The notes: generated from the sequence alone by a model not told the origin. 64,000 bases of DNA from Rhodanobacteraceae bacterium (GCA_016790075.1 JAEUPP010000069.1:1-64000), one strand, 5' to 3'; shown: positions 39,709 through 49,814, numbered from the stretch's first letter. Translations and numbers: made by a program.

Positions 39709-42599
39709 ATCCAGCCGTCGCGGCGCGCTGGCATGAACTCGCACCATTGCTTGACCGACTGCTCGATCTCGATACCGGGCAGCGTGATGCGCTGCTCGCG
39801 GAAGTCAGCGACGGGGAACTGCGCTCGCTCGCTCGCGACTTGCTCGCACGCGAGGCTGCGCAGGGGTTTCTCGACGGCAACAGCGCCGACTACGCCGAAA
39901 CACTGATTGGCGACACAAGCAGTGGCCAGCCGCAGCAGATTGGCCCCTATCGCGTACTCGATCTGCTCGGCGAAGGCGGTAGCGGCAGCGTCTATCGTGC
40001 TGAGCGTGAAGTCGACGGCTACGTCCAGCGGGTTGCGCTGAAGCTGCTGCGCGTCGGCCTGCGCGATCCGCACGAGCAGGCACGTTTTCGGCGCGAACGC
40101 CGCATCCTCGCGCGGCTGGAGCACCCTTCGATCGCGCGACTGATTGATGGTGGATTCACCCCTGACGGAGTGCCCTGGTTCGCGCTCGAATACATCGAAG
40201 GTGAATCCATCGTGCGTTGGTGCGATACGCGCCGGCAACGCCTTGATCAACGCGTGACCCTGTTCCTCGCCGTTTGCGATGCGGTCGAGGCCGCACACCA
40301 CGCCTTGATCGTGCATCGTGATATCAAGCCGGCGAACATCCTGGTCGATGCCGCGGGGCGGCCGCGCCTGCTGGATTTCGGTATTGCGAAACTGCTGGAT
40401 GATTCCGAGCGCGAGGACGACACGCGCACGGGCTTGCGCCGGCTGACACCGGCCTATGCGGCACCGGAGCAATTCGGCGGTGGCGCGATCACGACGGCAA
40501 CCGATGTCTACGCCCTCGGCGTGCTGCTGCACGAACTGTTGACCGGCCAGCGCCCCGATCTGCGCCGCCCCGATACGCCGCGCCGCCTGTCGCAACTCAT
40601 TATTCAGGACCATGTGGCGGCCGCTCGCGCCTGCACCTCGCGCCAGCTGACGCTGGCGCTGCGTGGCGACCTTGATCTTATTGTCGCCACTGCGCTGGCT
40701 GCAGAGCCGGCGCGGCGCTATCGAAGTGTCGCGGCTTTCGCCGATGACCTGCGTGCACATCTGCAGCGCCGGCCCATTGCCGCGCGGCGGGCCAGCGCTG
40801 CGCATCGTGCAAAAAAGTTCCTTTTGCGGCATGGCGCTGGCGTTGCGGCGGCGACACTTGTCGTGCTGACCGCCGTTGCTGGCCTAGCTGCAACCTGGCA
40901 CGAATCGCAGCGCGCCAACCAGGCCGCGACCGAAGCCACGGCCCAGGCCCAACGCGCTGAAGCAGTGAAGGAATTTGTGCTGACCCTGTTCGCCGGAGTC
41001 AGCCCTGACGAGAGCAAGGGTCGCGTCGTCAGCGCGCGCGAGCTGATTGCGCGCGGTGAGGCACGGCTAGGCGAAACCCTCGCCGTCCATCCGGAACTGC
41101 GCGCCGAGCTGGCCACCGCGCTGGCCGGCGCGTATCGCCAGCTGGGCGTACTCGACAGGGCGAACGCGCTGGCCAACGACGCCGTTGCTGCATCCACGCA
41201 AGGCAATATTGCCGCTGCCGCGCGTATCGAACGAGCCCGTGTGCGGCTTGCTCTGGCACATCTGGACATGGCCAAGGGCGATCTTGATCAGGTGCTCGCC
41301 GATGGCAGCATTGCGGGGTCCTTGCAGACCGAGGCACGCCGCCGGCTTGCGGAAGTGCTGGTCGCCCAGGGCAAGCCCGACGCCGCGCGACAGGCCTTGC
41401 AGGCGGCGCTTGAGCAGACACGCAGCGCCGGAGGCGACGCCACACAGCTGCGCGATTTCGCGGCATTGGGGCCGGTACAGTTTCTTGCCGGAGATGTTGC
41501 TGGCGCAGAACACAGCCTGCGCGAAGCGCTGGCCCTGAGCCTGACAGCGCATGGCAAGACACACACCGAAACCGCCCGCATCAGTCATGACCTAGGCGTT
41601 GTCCTGCTGCAGCGCGGTGCCACGGCCGAAGCCGCAGAATTGCTGGCCGCAGCGGAAATCACGCGCAAACAGCTGCTCGGCGAGAACCATCCGGACTACG
41701 CCCAGACCCTGTTCAACCTCGCCATCGCGCGGCAACGCTTGGGTGATGCGGCGAATGCCGCAACTCTGTATGAGCGCGCCCTGACAGTGCAGCGCGTGAG
41801 TCTGGGCCCCGACCATCCCGACATCGCCAGCAGTCTCAATTCACTCGCCGTCCTGGCCTGGTCCCAAGGCGACGCCGTGCGTGCAACCGATCACATGAAC
41901 CAGGCACTTGCCGTAGCGCGCCGCAGCCAGGGCGACGCCCATCCAACCGTTGCCACCATGCTGAGCAGCCTCGCGGGCTTAGAGCGCTTCAGCGGCCAAC
42001 TGGATGCAGCGCTCGTGCATAGTGAGGAAAGCCTGGCGATCGCGCGCCGCGCGCTCGGCGACAAACACTATCTTGTCGGGGTGGCTGGCGTCGGCGTTGC
42101 GGCCACGCAGTTCGAGCGCGGCGATGTGGCTGCAGCACTCGCAACCTATCGCGATGCACTGAGCGTGCTCGATGCCACGCTAGGCCCTGCCCATGCGGAT
42201 TCGCTGCAGTCACGCGCCGCGTACGCCGATGCGTTGCTGGCCAGTGGTGATGCAGTAGCGGCGGGGCGCGAAATCGACACGGTGGTCAAGAACCTGGCCG
42301 ACAACCCGCCTGCCGGTCATCCGCGCCGTGCCCGACTCGAACTGGTGCAACTTCGTGTCAGGCTCGCCAACGGTAATTGTTCCGCCGCACGCGCCGAGCT
42401 CGAAGCGGCGGCAGCAAGCCTTGCCCAAGGCGGAATGGCCTTGTTGCCCGACCTCGCCAGTGCCCAGGCGCTGCAGGCTGTGCATTGTGCAGGGCCGGCA
42501 GATGCCGCCACGCTGGCCCATGCGGCGCGTGCCAGTGCCGCGCGCCTGCCCTATCTGCCTCGGCGCCTGCGTAGCGAACTTGCCGCGCTGTCGCGCTGA
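39705..42599 (+). CDS. Serine/threonine protein kinase with TPR sensor
   Basis: 964 residues. A kinase domain (about 75-355) has the glycine loop LLGEGGSGSVYRAE, Lys113 in VALKLL, the catalytic loop HRDIKPANIL with Asp206 and DFGIAKLL. A single transmembrane helix (about 377-398) leads to a periplasmic domain of about 10 TPR units (about 410-930), including the NPDYAQTLFNLAIARQRLGD type. The start is GTG within the GTGA overlap of the ECF stop, so the two are translationally coupled. Likely role: phosphorylation-dependent control of the ECF factor in response to an envelope signal, by inference from paired families. Confidence 0.9.
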   Translation: MNPAVAARWHELAPLLDRLLDLDTGQRDALLAEVSDGELRSLARDLLAREAAQGFLDGNSADYAETLIGDTSSGQPQQIGPYRVLDLLGEGGSGSVYRAEREVDGYVQRVALKLLRVGLRDPHEQARFRRERRILARLEHPSIARLIDGGFTPDGVPWFALEYIEGESIVRWCDTRRQRLDQRVTLFLAVCDAVEAAHHALIVHRDIKPANILVDAAGRPRLLDFGIAKLLDDSEREDDTRTGLRRLTPAYAAPEQFGGGAITTATDVYALGVLLHELLTGQRPDLRRPDTPRRLSQLIIQDHVAAARACTSRQLTLALRGDLDLIVATALAAEPARRYRSVAAFADDLRAHLQRRPIAARRASAAHRAKKFLLRHGAGVAAATLVVLTAVAGLAATWHESQRANQAATEATAQAQRAEAVKEFVLTLFAGVSPDESKGRVVSARELIARGEARLGETLAVHPELRAELATALAGAYRQLGVLDRANALANDAVAASTQGNIAAAARIERARVRLALAHLDMAKGDLDQVLADGSIAGSLQTEARRRLAEVLVAQGKPDAARQALQAALEQTRSAGGDATQLRDFAALGPVQFLAGDVAGAEHSLREALALSLTAHGKTHTETARISHDLGVVLLQRGATAEAAELLAAAEITRKQLLGENHPDYAQTLFNLAIARQRLGDAANAATLYERALTVQRVSLGPDHPDIASSLNSLAVLAWSQGDAVRATDHMNQALAVARRSQGDAHPTVATMLSSLAGLERFSGQLDAALVHSEESLAIARRALGDKHYLVGVAGVGVAATQFERGDVAAALATYRDALSVLDATLGPAHADSLQSRAAYADALLASGDAVAAGREIDTVVKNLADNPPAGHPRRARLELVQLRVRLANGNCSAARAELEAAAASLAQGGMALLPDLASAQALQAVHCAGPADAATLAHAARASAARLPYLPRRLRSELAALSR

Positions 42600-42722
42600 A
42601 ACCCGACGCCGTACCCGCTTTCAACAGAGCAGCGCCCCAATGCGCTGATCGGTCCAGACGCGATGTCCTGAGCCGCCACGAAACTGCGCTTACCTGGTCG
42701 CCCCTTGCTGCGGAGTTGCACC

Positions 42723-44777
42723 ATGTTGTCGTTTCGGCTGTCTGTTCTGCTCGCCAGTCTGGCGCCACTTCCCGCTGCGGCCGGCATCACCACGTCGATC
42801 TGGCCAGGTCCCGCTCCCTGCAACACGACCTTGCAGGCCTGCATTGACGCAACCCCGAACGGCGGCAGCGTTGTGATCGACACGGACGCAACCATTGACG
42901 AGAGCCTCAATCTTTTCAATCGCAGCCTCAGTCTGGTTGCGAACACTGGCCGCAAGCCGACGCTGGCACCGGGGAACTGGATCATCGTGAGTTCTGCGTC
43001 AATACTCGGCGATCAGAACGTCACCATTCGCGACCTGCGCCTGCAGAGTTCCTATCTGAGCGCAACCTATACCGGTGTCGGCACGGCAACGTATGACTTC
43101 TCCGGACTGGTGTTCGAGCAGACCACGACGCCGGTCTATCTGCATGTGGAAGGCCGCAGCGGCAATACGGTGCAGGCGCGCCTTTATAACAATCGGCTGA
43201 CTGGCCTGCCGCGAAACCTCAACGCAGGACTGATTGAACTGGTCAACGGTGGCGGCACGTTCAATGCGCAAGCCTATTACAACGAGGTAAACAGCAGCTC
43301 ACCGATTGCGGTCGAAGGTGCCGGCGTCTTCGTTGACACGACTGGTGGTGGCAGTGGCACAGTCAAATTGCATGGCAACACCGTGCGTGGCGGCTACTAC
43401 CGCGCCGGATTGTTCGTATCCGAAGGACTGTTCTCATCGGCCACCAGCGATTTCAACGCACGCGTGTACAGCAACGTCGTCATCTGTGCCGACAACACCA
43501 GCGGCGGCAGTACCAGCGGCTCCGGCATCGGCTTCACCGTCAACAATGGCCGTATCGACGGCCAGGCCATCAACAACACGATCACACGCTGCAGCAGCGG
43601 CATCAGTGCCACCCAATGGAGCGGCGGTGGCACCGGTGCGTCGATAAGCGGCATCGTGAAGAACAATCTTATTGTTGGCCAGCGCGGCCTGACCTTCACT
43701 TCAGCACTCACGGCGTCGCTGAGCAACGACTACAACCTGCTCAACGTTGCGTCAAACCTCGCCACGCCGGGTCCGAACACGATTACCGCCGATGCACGAC
43801 TCGTAGGCCTCAGCGTACCGCGGCTGCGTGCGAGTTCGCCCGCGATTGACGCCGCCGATCAGACAGCACTCGGGCTGGGCATCATCTTCAATTCGCTGCC
43901 CACCAATGACGCCGATGGCCTGCGCCGCTACAAGGGCGTAGGCGGCGACGCCGACATCGGCGCCTATGAATACGGCGACCGCAGCGTGCTGCATATCGCG
44001 GCCAGCCCGAATATCACGGGTCATATCACACGTATCGACAACGCGATTCTCGACGGCGACGCAGCAGCCAACCCAATCGCGACACCCAGCTGGAATGCCA
44101 GCGGCAGCGGCATCTCCAATGACAATGCGCTCGGCATCTACTATGCAAGCGGGAAATGGCGCCTGTTCAACCAGAACACGTCATCCGCCATGCCGGTCAA
44201 TGCCGGCTACAACGTGTTCGTGCCTGCAGCCGGTAGCGGCGCTTTCCGCCACGTAAGCAGTGCGACCAACAACAGCGGCTATGCCACGCGGCTAGACAAC
44301 AGCAGTGTCAACAATCTGCCCGAACGCATCATTCTCGTGACACAGAACTGGAGCGCCGGCAGCTCGGTGTATAACGCACATCCGATCGGAATCGACTACG
44401 TAGGCAGCGAGTGGCTGATCGTCAATATCGACCAGGCATCCGGTGGCACGATGCCCATCGGCGCAGGTTTCGACGTCTACGCGCAGGAGGCCAGCCCGAA
44501 CGCATTCCGCGTGCGCGCAGTAACCGCAAACAACAGCATCCCACTGGACCATCCGCTGCTCAATGACACGCCCTGCGCGCGCCTGAACGTGACGCGCCTT
44601 CACAACGGTACGGCGGTTCCACGCAACTTCGACGTTTACTACGGCACAGCCAACGGGCGCTGGAATATTTTCAGTTACTCGGCGCTGCAGATCGGCATGG
44701 AATTCAACGTTGTTGTCGATCCGGCGCAGGTGATGGAGTGCGCCGACAGGATTTTCGCAAACGCCTTTCAGGGATAA
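42723..44777 (+). CDS. Secreted parallel beta-helix protein with C-terminal DUF7452 repeats
   Basis: The 684-residue product has a signal peptide (LSVLLASLAPLPAAAG) and a right-handed beta-helix (about 40-390) rich in short Asn/Ser/Gly turns. A choice-of-anchor Q-like end (DIGAYEYGDR, about 415) is followed by three DUF7452-like units of about 85 residues, recognisable by TRIDNAIL, TRLDNSSVN and IPLDHPLLN plus NWSAG/HPIGIDY-type strands. The tail ends DRIFANAFQG. A TTG at 42705 is possible, but the ATG has CGGAG upstream. No catalytic motif is visible. Confidence 0.8.
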   Translation: MLSFRLSVLLASLAPLPAAAGITTSIWPGPAPCNTTLQACIDATPNGGSVVIDTDATIDESLNLFNRSLSLVANTGRKPTLAPGNWIIVSSASILGDQNVTIRDLRLQSSYLSATYTGVGTATYDFSGLVFEQTTTPVYLHVEGRSGNTVQARLYNNRLTGLPRNLNAGLIELVNGGGTFNAQAYYNEVNSSSPIAVEGAGVFVDTTGGGSGTVKLHGNTVRGGYYRAGLFVSEGLFSSATSDFNARVYSNVVICADNTSGGSTSGSGIGFTVNNGRIDGQAINNTITRCSSGISATQWSGGGTGASISGIVKNNLIVGQRGLTFTSALTASLSNDYNLLNVASNLATPGPNTITADARLVGLSVPRLRASSPAIDAADQTALGLGIIFNSLPTNDADGLRRYKGVGGDADIGAYEYGDRSVLHIAASPNITGHITRIDNAILDGDAAANPIATPSWNASGSGISNDNALGIYYASGKWRLFNQNTSSAMPVNAGYNVFVPAAGSGAFRHVSSATNNSGYATRLDNSSVNNLPERIILVTQNWSAGSSVYNAHPIGIDYVGSEWLIVNIDQASGGTMPIGAGFDVYAQEASPNAFRVRAVTANNSIPLDHPLLNDTPCARLNVTRLHNGTAVPRNFDVYYGTANGRWNIFSYSALQIGMEFNVVVDPAQVMECADRIFANAFQG

Positions 44778-44933
44778 CGAGCGAACAAGCGGTGATGGTG
44801 GGTGAGAGCCACCGTCCCACCGCAGCGCACTTGCGGCCTGCCGTCCACTGGTCTCCCATTTCCAGCCTTCTGTTCCCCGTCCCCGTCCAGTGGCGCGTTA
44901 CTTGCTCGTTCTCAAGGGAGGGAGGGCCATGCC

Positions 44934-45491
44934 ATGAGTAGAATCCTTACTGATACGGCAGCGACCGCGCTGTGGCACGAACTGGTCCGTGAGGCCGAGC
45001 ACAACGGCGCCGCACCACTGGACAACGATGCCGAGAGCTACCTGGTTTTCCTGCTGATGCGCCACCTACGCGATGCAGAACTCGGCGGTCGCATCATGGC
45101 TCTGGACTACCTCGAAGCGTTGCAGAATGCGCCCACACCGCGCGAACAGAAGCTGCGTGATGTGGGTGATCGCTGCCTCCTGATCGCCGGACTCTATCCG
45201 CAGCAAGCACAACGCCGCCTGGTCGGACTCGACTATTTTCTGGCGCTGGGGGCACAGGCTTACACCGATCTTGCGAGTGCAGCACGCAATGTCCTGGCCG
45301 AACTGTACGGCCGGCTCGCCGAGAGTTTTGCGCGCCTGGTGCGAGTACTTGTCGAGGTGCGGCGCCTGGCATCGGGGTTCGACGCCTTAGGCGCGCTTGA
45401 CCGCCATACCCTCTGTGTTGCCGACCCGTGCGCCGCGACGCTGGAATTCCCCGGCGCGATCGTCATCGCCGGCAGCGGCGCACGACACTGA
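44934..45491 (+). CDS. Conserved hypothetical protein, mostly helical
   Basis: The 185-residue product is without a signal peptide or membrane helix, predicted helical throughout (ESYLVFLLMRHLRDAELGGR; DYLEALQN; YFLALGAQAYTDLASAARNV). Strong hydrophobic helices at about 30-50 and 100-135 suggest a soluble helical bundle. GGGAGGGAGG lies just upstream of the ATG at 44934. The frame is open from 44802 but the earlier residues look like noncoding translation. I do not recognise the family. It lies between the beta-helix protein and the LOG gene. Confidence 0.7.
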   Translation: MSRILTDTAATALWHELVREAEHNGAAPLDNDAESYLVFLLMRHLRDAELGGRIMALDYLEALQNAPTPREQKLRDVGDRCLLIAGLYPQQAQRRLVGLDYFLALGAQAYTDLASAARNVLAELYGRLAESFARLVRVLVEVRRLASGFDALGALDRHTLCVADPCAATLEFPGAIVIAGSGARH

Positions 45492-45607
45492 GGACGATCG
45501 GAACCTGCGGTCCCAAGCGGCAGGTTGCCTGATCTCCCATCTACCTGCCCGGCCCTGCCGACTTCCGGCGCTTGCTGCATACTTGGCGCTTTGCCAGAGA
45601 AACCCGC

Positions 45608-46186
45608 ATGCGCATCTGTGTCTACTGCGCGTCCAGCGAACGCGTCGATCCGATCTATCGTGAGACCGCCTTTCACCTCGGCGCCACGCTTGCGCGCGCC
45701 GGAGCTACCGTTGTCTACGGCGGTGGCGGCAGCGGCCTTATGGGCGCACTTGCCGACGGCGCGCTATCGGAAGGCGGCTCGGTCGTCGGCATCATTCCGC
45801 GCTTCATGATCGAGGTGGAATGGCAGCACCCCGGCGTGGCAAATCTCGAAATCGTCGAGGACATGCGCGAGCGCAAGCACCGTCTGCTGACGCATTCTGA
45901 CGCGGTCATCGCCATGCCCGGCGGCTGCGGCACGCTGGAAGAACTGTTCGAGGCCATTACGCTGAAGCGGCTGGCGCTGTACTTCAATCCCATCGTGCTG
46001 CTGAATACGCGCGGCTTCTACGATCCACTGCAGGCGTTCATGCGCAACGTCATCACCGAACGATTCCTGAACCCCGAGCACATCGACATGTGGTCGCTGG
46101 TCAACGAAGTGGAAGAAGTGCTGCCACGCATACGCTCCACGCCACGCTGGCGGGAGGATGCGCTGACGTTCGCCGCAGTGCGTTGA
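45608..46186 (+). CDS. LOG-family nucleoside 5'-monophosphate phosphoribohydrolase
   Basis: The 192-residue Rossmann-fold protein has the LOG motifs GGGGSGLMGALA and PGGCGTLEELFEA. Members cleave the ribose-phosphate bond of nucleotide monophosphates such as AMP or cytokinin ribotides. MRICVYCASS opens the core at 45608; the frame upstream is not family-like. Confidence 0.92.
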   Translation: MRICVYCASSERVDPIYRETAFHLGATLARAGATVVYGGGGSGLMGALADGALSEGGSVVGIIPRFMIEVEWQHPGVANLEIVEDMRERKHRLLTHSDAVIAMPGGCGTLEELFEAITLKRLALYFNPIVLLNTRGFYDPLQAFMRNVITERFLNPEHIDMWSLVNEVEEVLPRIRSTPRWREDALTFAAVR

Positions 46187-46257
46187 TCTTCTATCGGCGC
46201 GCCGGGGCACCAGGATTCCGCCGCAGGCAGGCCATGCCACCGGCTAGTTGCGACCGT

Positions 46258-46271
46258 TTGATCCGGATCAA
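46258..46271. promoter_or_regulatory. FNR/Anr-type operator
   Basis: TTGATCCGGATCAA is a perfect palindrome matching the FNR consensus TTGAT-N4-ATCAA. It lies 76 bp upstream of the universal stress protein ATG. A poor -10 (GATAGT, 46297-46302) lies at the distance expected for class II activation, within a few bases. Anr controls universal stress proteins in Pseudomonas. Confidence 0.8.
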
Positions 46272-46346
46272 GCCACCCCCTGGCGCTGTCGCTCACGATA
46301 GTCATACTGTCACTTGTTACCCCCTGAGTTCCTGCAAGGATTCCCC

Positions 46347-46769
46347 ATGAAACTGCTTGTCGCCGTCGATGGCAGCGAACACAGCGATCGCGCCGTGGAC
46401 TACGTGCTGGACCACTGGCACCGATTCGATCCCGATCTGCAGCTGGTGCTGTGCCACGGCGATCCGCCGCTGCCGCCCCATGTCGGCAACGCACTCGGCA
46501 GCACAGCCGTCGGCGAGTATCACGCAGACAACGCGGCCAAAGCCCTGCAGTCCGCGCGCAGCAAGCTGGAGTCGGCCGGGGTAAGGGCTGAGGTGCATAG
46601 CAGCGTCGGTGATCCGGCAGAAGTCATACTCGGTGCTATCAAGAAGCACGCGGCTGACCTCGTCGTCATGGGCACACATGGCCGCAGCGGACTGCGCAAG
46701 CTGCTGCTAGGGTCGGTCGCAAGCAAGCTGCTTGCGAGCAGCCCTGTACCGGTGCTGGTCGTGCGTTGA
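46347..46769 (+). CDS. Universal stress protein, UspA family
   Basis: The 140-residue product has the N-terminal KLLVAVDGSEHSDRAV and the ATP-binding GTHGRSGLRKLLLGSVA. Family members of this type often dimerise and bind ATP under oxygen, energy or nutrient stress. The ATG at 46347 is chosen, as the codons before it are short and not family-like. The FNR/Anr palindrome suggests induction when oxygen is low. Confidence 0.93.
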   Translation: MKLLVAVDGSEHSDRAVDYVLDHWHRFDPDLQLVLCHGDPPLPPHVGNALGSTAVGEYHADNAAKALQSARSKLESAGVRAEVHSSVGDPAEVILGAIKKHAADLVVMGTHGRSGLRKLLLGSVASKLLASSPVPVLVVR

Positions 46770-46825
46770 GCAACGTACTTGCCAAGGGCTCGACAGTTCA
46801 AGGACAGAACCAGGGCCGGTTTGCG

Positions 46826-49684
46826 CTAATTCGCTTTACCGAGCTCATGCGCGAGTGCAAGCACGTTATCGGCCGCAGCCTGCAGCACTTCATTGCGCCG
46901 TGCAATGCGTGGTCGCGCATCAAGCGTGCAGGTCAGGGCCGCGTCGAGCAAGGTCGCGTGGGCTTGCGCCAACGCCTCACCTTGCGGCTCGCTGAGCAGC
47001 GCGTGTCGAGTCGCAATACGAATCAGACTGGCGCTGTCGCTAGCCTGCAGCAGCTCCGGAATATCGGCCGCATGCGCCAGCACCAGGGCCTGCAGCAGGA
47101 ACTCAATGTCGAGCAGGGCGCCGGCACCTTGCTTGAGATCCAGCTCATCCGGCGTTGAGCGATCACGCTCGGCCCGCCAGCGCGCGCGCATGGTAGCCAC
47201 ATGCTCGAACACCGCTGCACGTTCCCGCGGCAACGCAAGCACGGCGGCGCGTGCTGCGGCGAACCGGCGTGCGAGCGGACCATCACCAGCGAGCAGACGT
47301 GAACGCACCAGCGCCTGGTGTTCCCAGGTCCAGGCACGTTCGCGCTGATAGTCGGCAAAGCCCTGGACGCTAGTCACCAACAGACCCTTGCCGCCGTCCG
47401 GGCGCAGGCGCACGTCGACTTCATAAAGGCGGCCAGCTCGGGTCATCGTCGTCAGCAGATGCACGACACGCTGGGCTATGCGTGCGTAGTAACGCTGGCC
47501 GTCCAATGGTTTTGCGCCGTTGCTTTCCACCTGGCCCAGCGCTTCGTCATAAAGAAAGACGATGTCGAGGTCGGATGCAAAACCGAGTTCAGCCGCACCC
47601 AGCGAACCGTAACCAACAATGGCCAGTCCACTGCCCTGGCCGAGCTGGCCCGGCAAGTGTCCGTGCTGGCGTATCGCATCGCGCTCGGCGTAGGCGAGCA
47701 CGGCCGCGACTATGCTTTCCGCGAGCACGGCAAGACGGCGTGAGGTAGCCACTGCATCGGCGCGCTTGCCAAGAAAAGCGAGTCCCAGGCGAAAACCAAG
47801 GCTGTGCTTGAGTTCCTGCAGCAACTCTATCTCAGCTTCGGGGTCCGGCTCGCCGGCTTCAAGCGTCGCAACACGGCGGGCTATTTCGGTAGCGATCGCA
47901 CTGCGATCAACCGGCACCGCGTCCAGGCGCGGATCGAACAGATCGTCGATAAGCAGTGGATGCGCAATCACGCGTTCCGCAAGCCAGGCGCTATCCGCAA
48001 ACAGGGCAATAAGCCGCTTGCGCGCGCCAGGTTGCTCGTCGAGCAATACGAGGTAGGCCGCGCGGCGAACGATCGCGTGCAGCAGCCGCACCAGACGTTC
48101 GAGGCAAGCGGCGGGCGCACGGCTTGCAGCCGCAGCCTGCATGAGCTGCGGCATCAGGCGATCGAAGCGTTCCCGCGAACTCGTGGCCATGCTGCGCACA
48201 GCGGGCGATCGAATGAGGCCGAGCAGCGCTTCGCGCACCGGATCTGCCGGCACGAAACCCAAGGCGGCGAGCTCGCGCGCATCGCCGCCATCACGATCCA
48301 TGGCGCGCCAGAGGTGTATCCAGTTGTCTGGTAATTGCGGCGTGGCAGTGCGATCAAGCGGAGCGAGCAAATTGCGGAACTCCTCCGCCACCTGCTCGCG
48401 TTCGGTCGCCAGCGCCGCTGCAAACGCCGACGTGCCGGCATAACCCAGCGCCTGCGCGATACGCTCGACGAGTACGGTGTCGGCGGGCAGGCTATGGGTC
48501 TGCTCATCCCGCAACATCTGCAGCCGATTTTCAGCACGGCGCAGGAACAGGTAACTGCGGCGCAACTGCCGCGCGCGAATTTTCTCCATTACGCCCAATT
48601 GTTCGCAGGCCGCCAGCGCCGGCAGCAAACCGCGTACGCGCAAGCTCGGCTCGCGCCCGCCACGAATCATCTGCAGCAACTGCACAATGAATTCGATCTC
48701 GCGTATGCCGCCAGGACCCAGCTTGAGGTTGTCGGTCAGATCCTTGCGCGCGACTTCGGCGTCGATCAGCGCCTTCATCTCGCGCAAGCCCGCGAATGCG
48801 GTGTAGTCGAGATAACGTCGATAGACGAAGGGCCGCAGGGTTTCACAAAGACGCTTGCCCGCCGCAAGGTCCCCCGCTACCGGACGCGCCTTGATCCAGG
48901 CATAACGTTCCCAGTTACGCCCTTCGCGCTGGTAGTACTGCTCCATCGCTGCAAAAGACAACGCAACGCGGCCGGCGCTGCCGAACGGACGCAGGCGCAG
49001 ATCGACGCGATAGACATAGCCGTCCACACTGACCTCGGCCAGCAGCTTTACCATTTGCTGCCCAAGCTTGGTGAAGTAGGCTTCGTTGTCGATCACGCGC
49101 GCGCCGTCGGTCTGCCCGTTCTCGGCATAAGCCAGAATCAGGTCGACGTCGGAAGAAAAATTCAGTTCGCCACCGCCTAGCTTGCCCAGCCCCAGCACAA
49201 CCAAACGATGTGCCCGGCCCTGCCCGTCACGCGGCTGGCCATGACGCGAAGCGAGCAACTGCTCGGCATAGCGCAAGGCCGATTCGATGCAGGTTTCAGC
49301 GAGCACCGACGAGCCATCGAGGGTATCGGCAACCTCATCCAGGCCGTTGACGTCGCGCCAGATCAAGCGCAGAGCCTCACGCTTGCGAAAGCGGCGCAAC
49401 AGGGCCATCTGCCGCGCCTCGTCGCGCTCGCCGGGATCTACCTGCCAGACACGGGCATCCGCGGGCCGCGGATCGCTCATCAGCATCAGCGCATTGGGGG
49501 CAAGCAGGGCCGGATCGCGCGAAAAGCAGTCGTACGCGAAGTCACTGGCCAGCAATACTCGCTGTAGCTGCTCGGCTACGCCGGCGTCATCGTAGAACGG
49601 CACCCCTGCTTCGCGACAGCGCGCCAGCAGATGCGCATAACGACTCTCCAGGAAATCAGCGAATGAGACATCAGCATGGGTCAT
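46826..49684 (-). CDS. glnE: Bifunctional glutamine synthetase adenylyltransferase / deadenylylase
   Basis: GlnE adds and removes AMP on glutamine synthetase in response to nitrogen status. The 952-residue product has two nucleotidyltransferase domains: GGGELNFSSDVDLIL in the N-terminal deadenylylase half, and GSLGAAELGFASDLDIVFLY in the C-terminal adenylylase half. The length is typical. A TTG at 49699 adds 5 residues, but the ATG at 49684 (MTHADVSF) is more likely. It ends 56 bp from the convergent stress gene. Confidence 0.96.
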   Translation of the reverse strand: MTHADVSFADFLESRYAHLLARCREAGVPFYDDAGVAEQLQRVLLASDFAYDCFSRDPALLAPNALMLMSDPRPADARVWQVDPGERDEARQMALLRRFRKREALRLIWRDVNGLDEVADTLDGSSVLAETCIESALRYAEQLLASRHGQPRDGQGRAHRLVVLGLGKLGGGELNFSSDVDLILAYAENGQTDGARVIDNEAYFTKLGQQMVKLLAEVSVDGYVYRVDLRLRPFGSAGRVALSFAAMEQYYQREGRNWERYAWIKARPVAGDLAAGKRLCETLRPFVYRRYLDYTAFAGLREMKALIDAEVARKDLTDNLKLGPGGIREIEFIVQLLQMIRGGREPSLRVRGLLPALAACEQLGVMEKIRARQLRRSYLFLRRAENRLQMLRDEQTHSLPADTVLVERIAQALGYAGTSAFAAALATEREQVAEEFRNLLAPLDRTATPQLPDNWIHLWRAMDRDGGDARELAALGFVPADPVREALLGLIRSPAVRSMATSSRERFDRLMPQLMQAAAASRAPAACLERLVRLLHAIVRRAAYLVLLDEQPGARKRLIALFADSAWLAERVIAHPLLIDDLFDPRLDAVPVDRSAIATEIARRVATLEAGEPDPEAEIELLQELKHSLGFRLGLAFLGKRADAVATSRRLAVLAESIVAAVLAYAERDAIRQHGHLPGQLGQGSGLAIVGYGSLGAAELGFASDLDIVFLYDEALGQVESNGAKPLDGQRYYARIAQRVVHLLTTMTRAGRLYEVDVRLRPDGGKGLLVTSVQGFADYQRERAWTWEHQALVRSRLLAGDGPLARRFAAARAAVLALPRERAAVFEHVATMRARWRAERDRSTPDELDLKQGAGALLDIEFLLQALVLAHAADIPELLQASDSASLIRIATRHALLSEPQGEALAQAHATLLDAALTCTLDARPRIARRNEVLQAAADNVLALAHELGKAN

Positions 49685-49814
49685 AGTCGGCCGATTCAAG
49701 CAGATTCCGGTGCCGATTGCTTGGTCATACGGTGGCTAGGCGGCGTGCAGCAGAAACAGCGCCAGATACGGCGCAGCCGACCAATCCCGATGATGCAAAC
49801 CCGGAGCGCCCACC

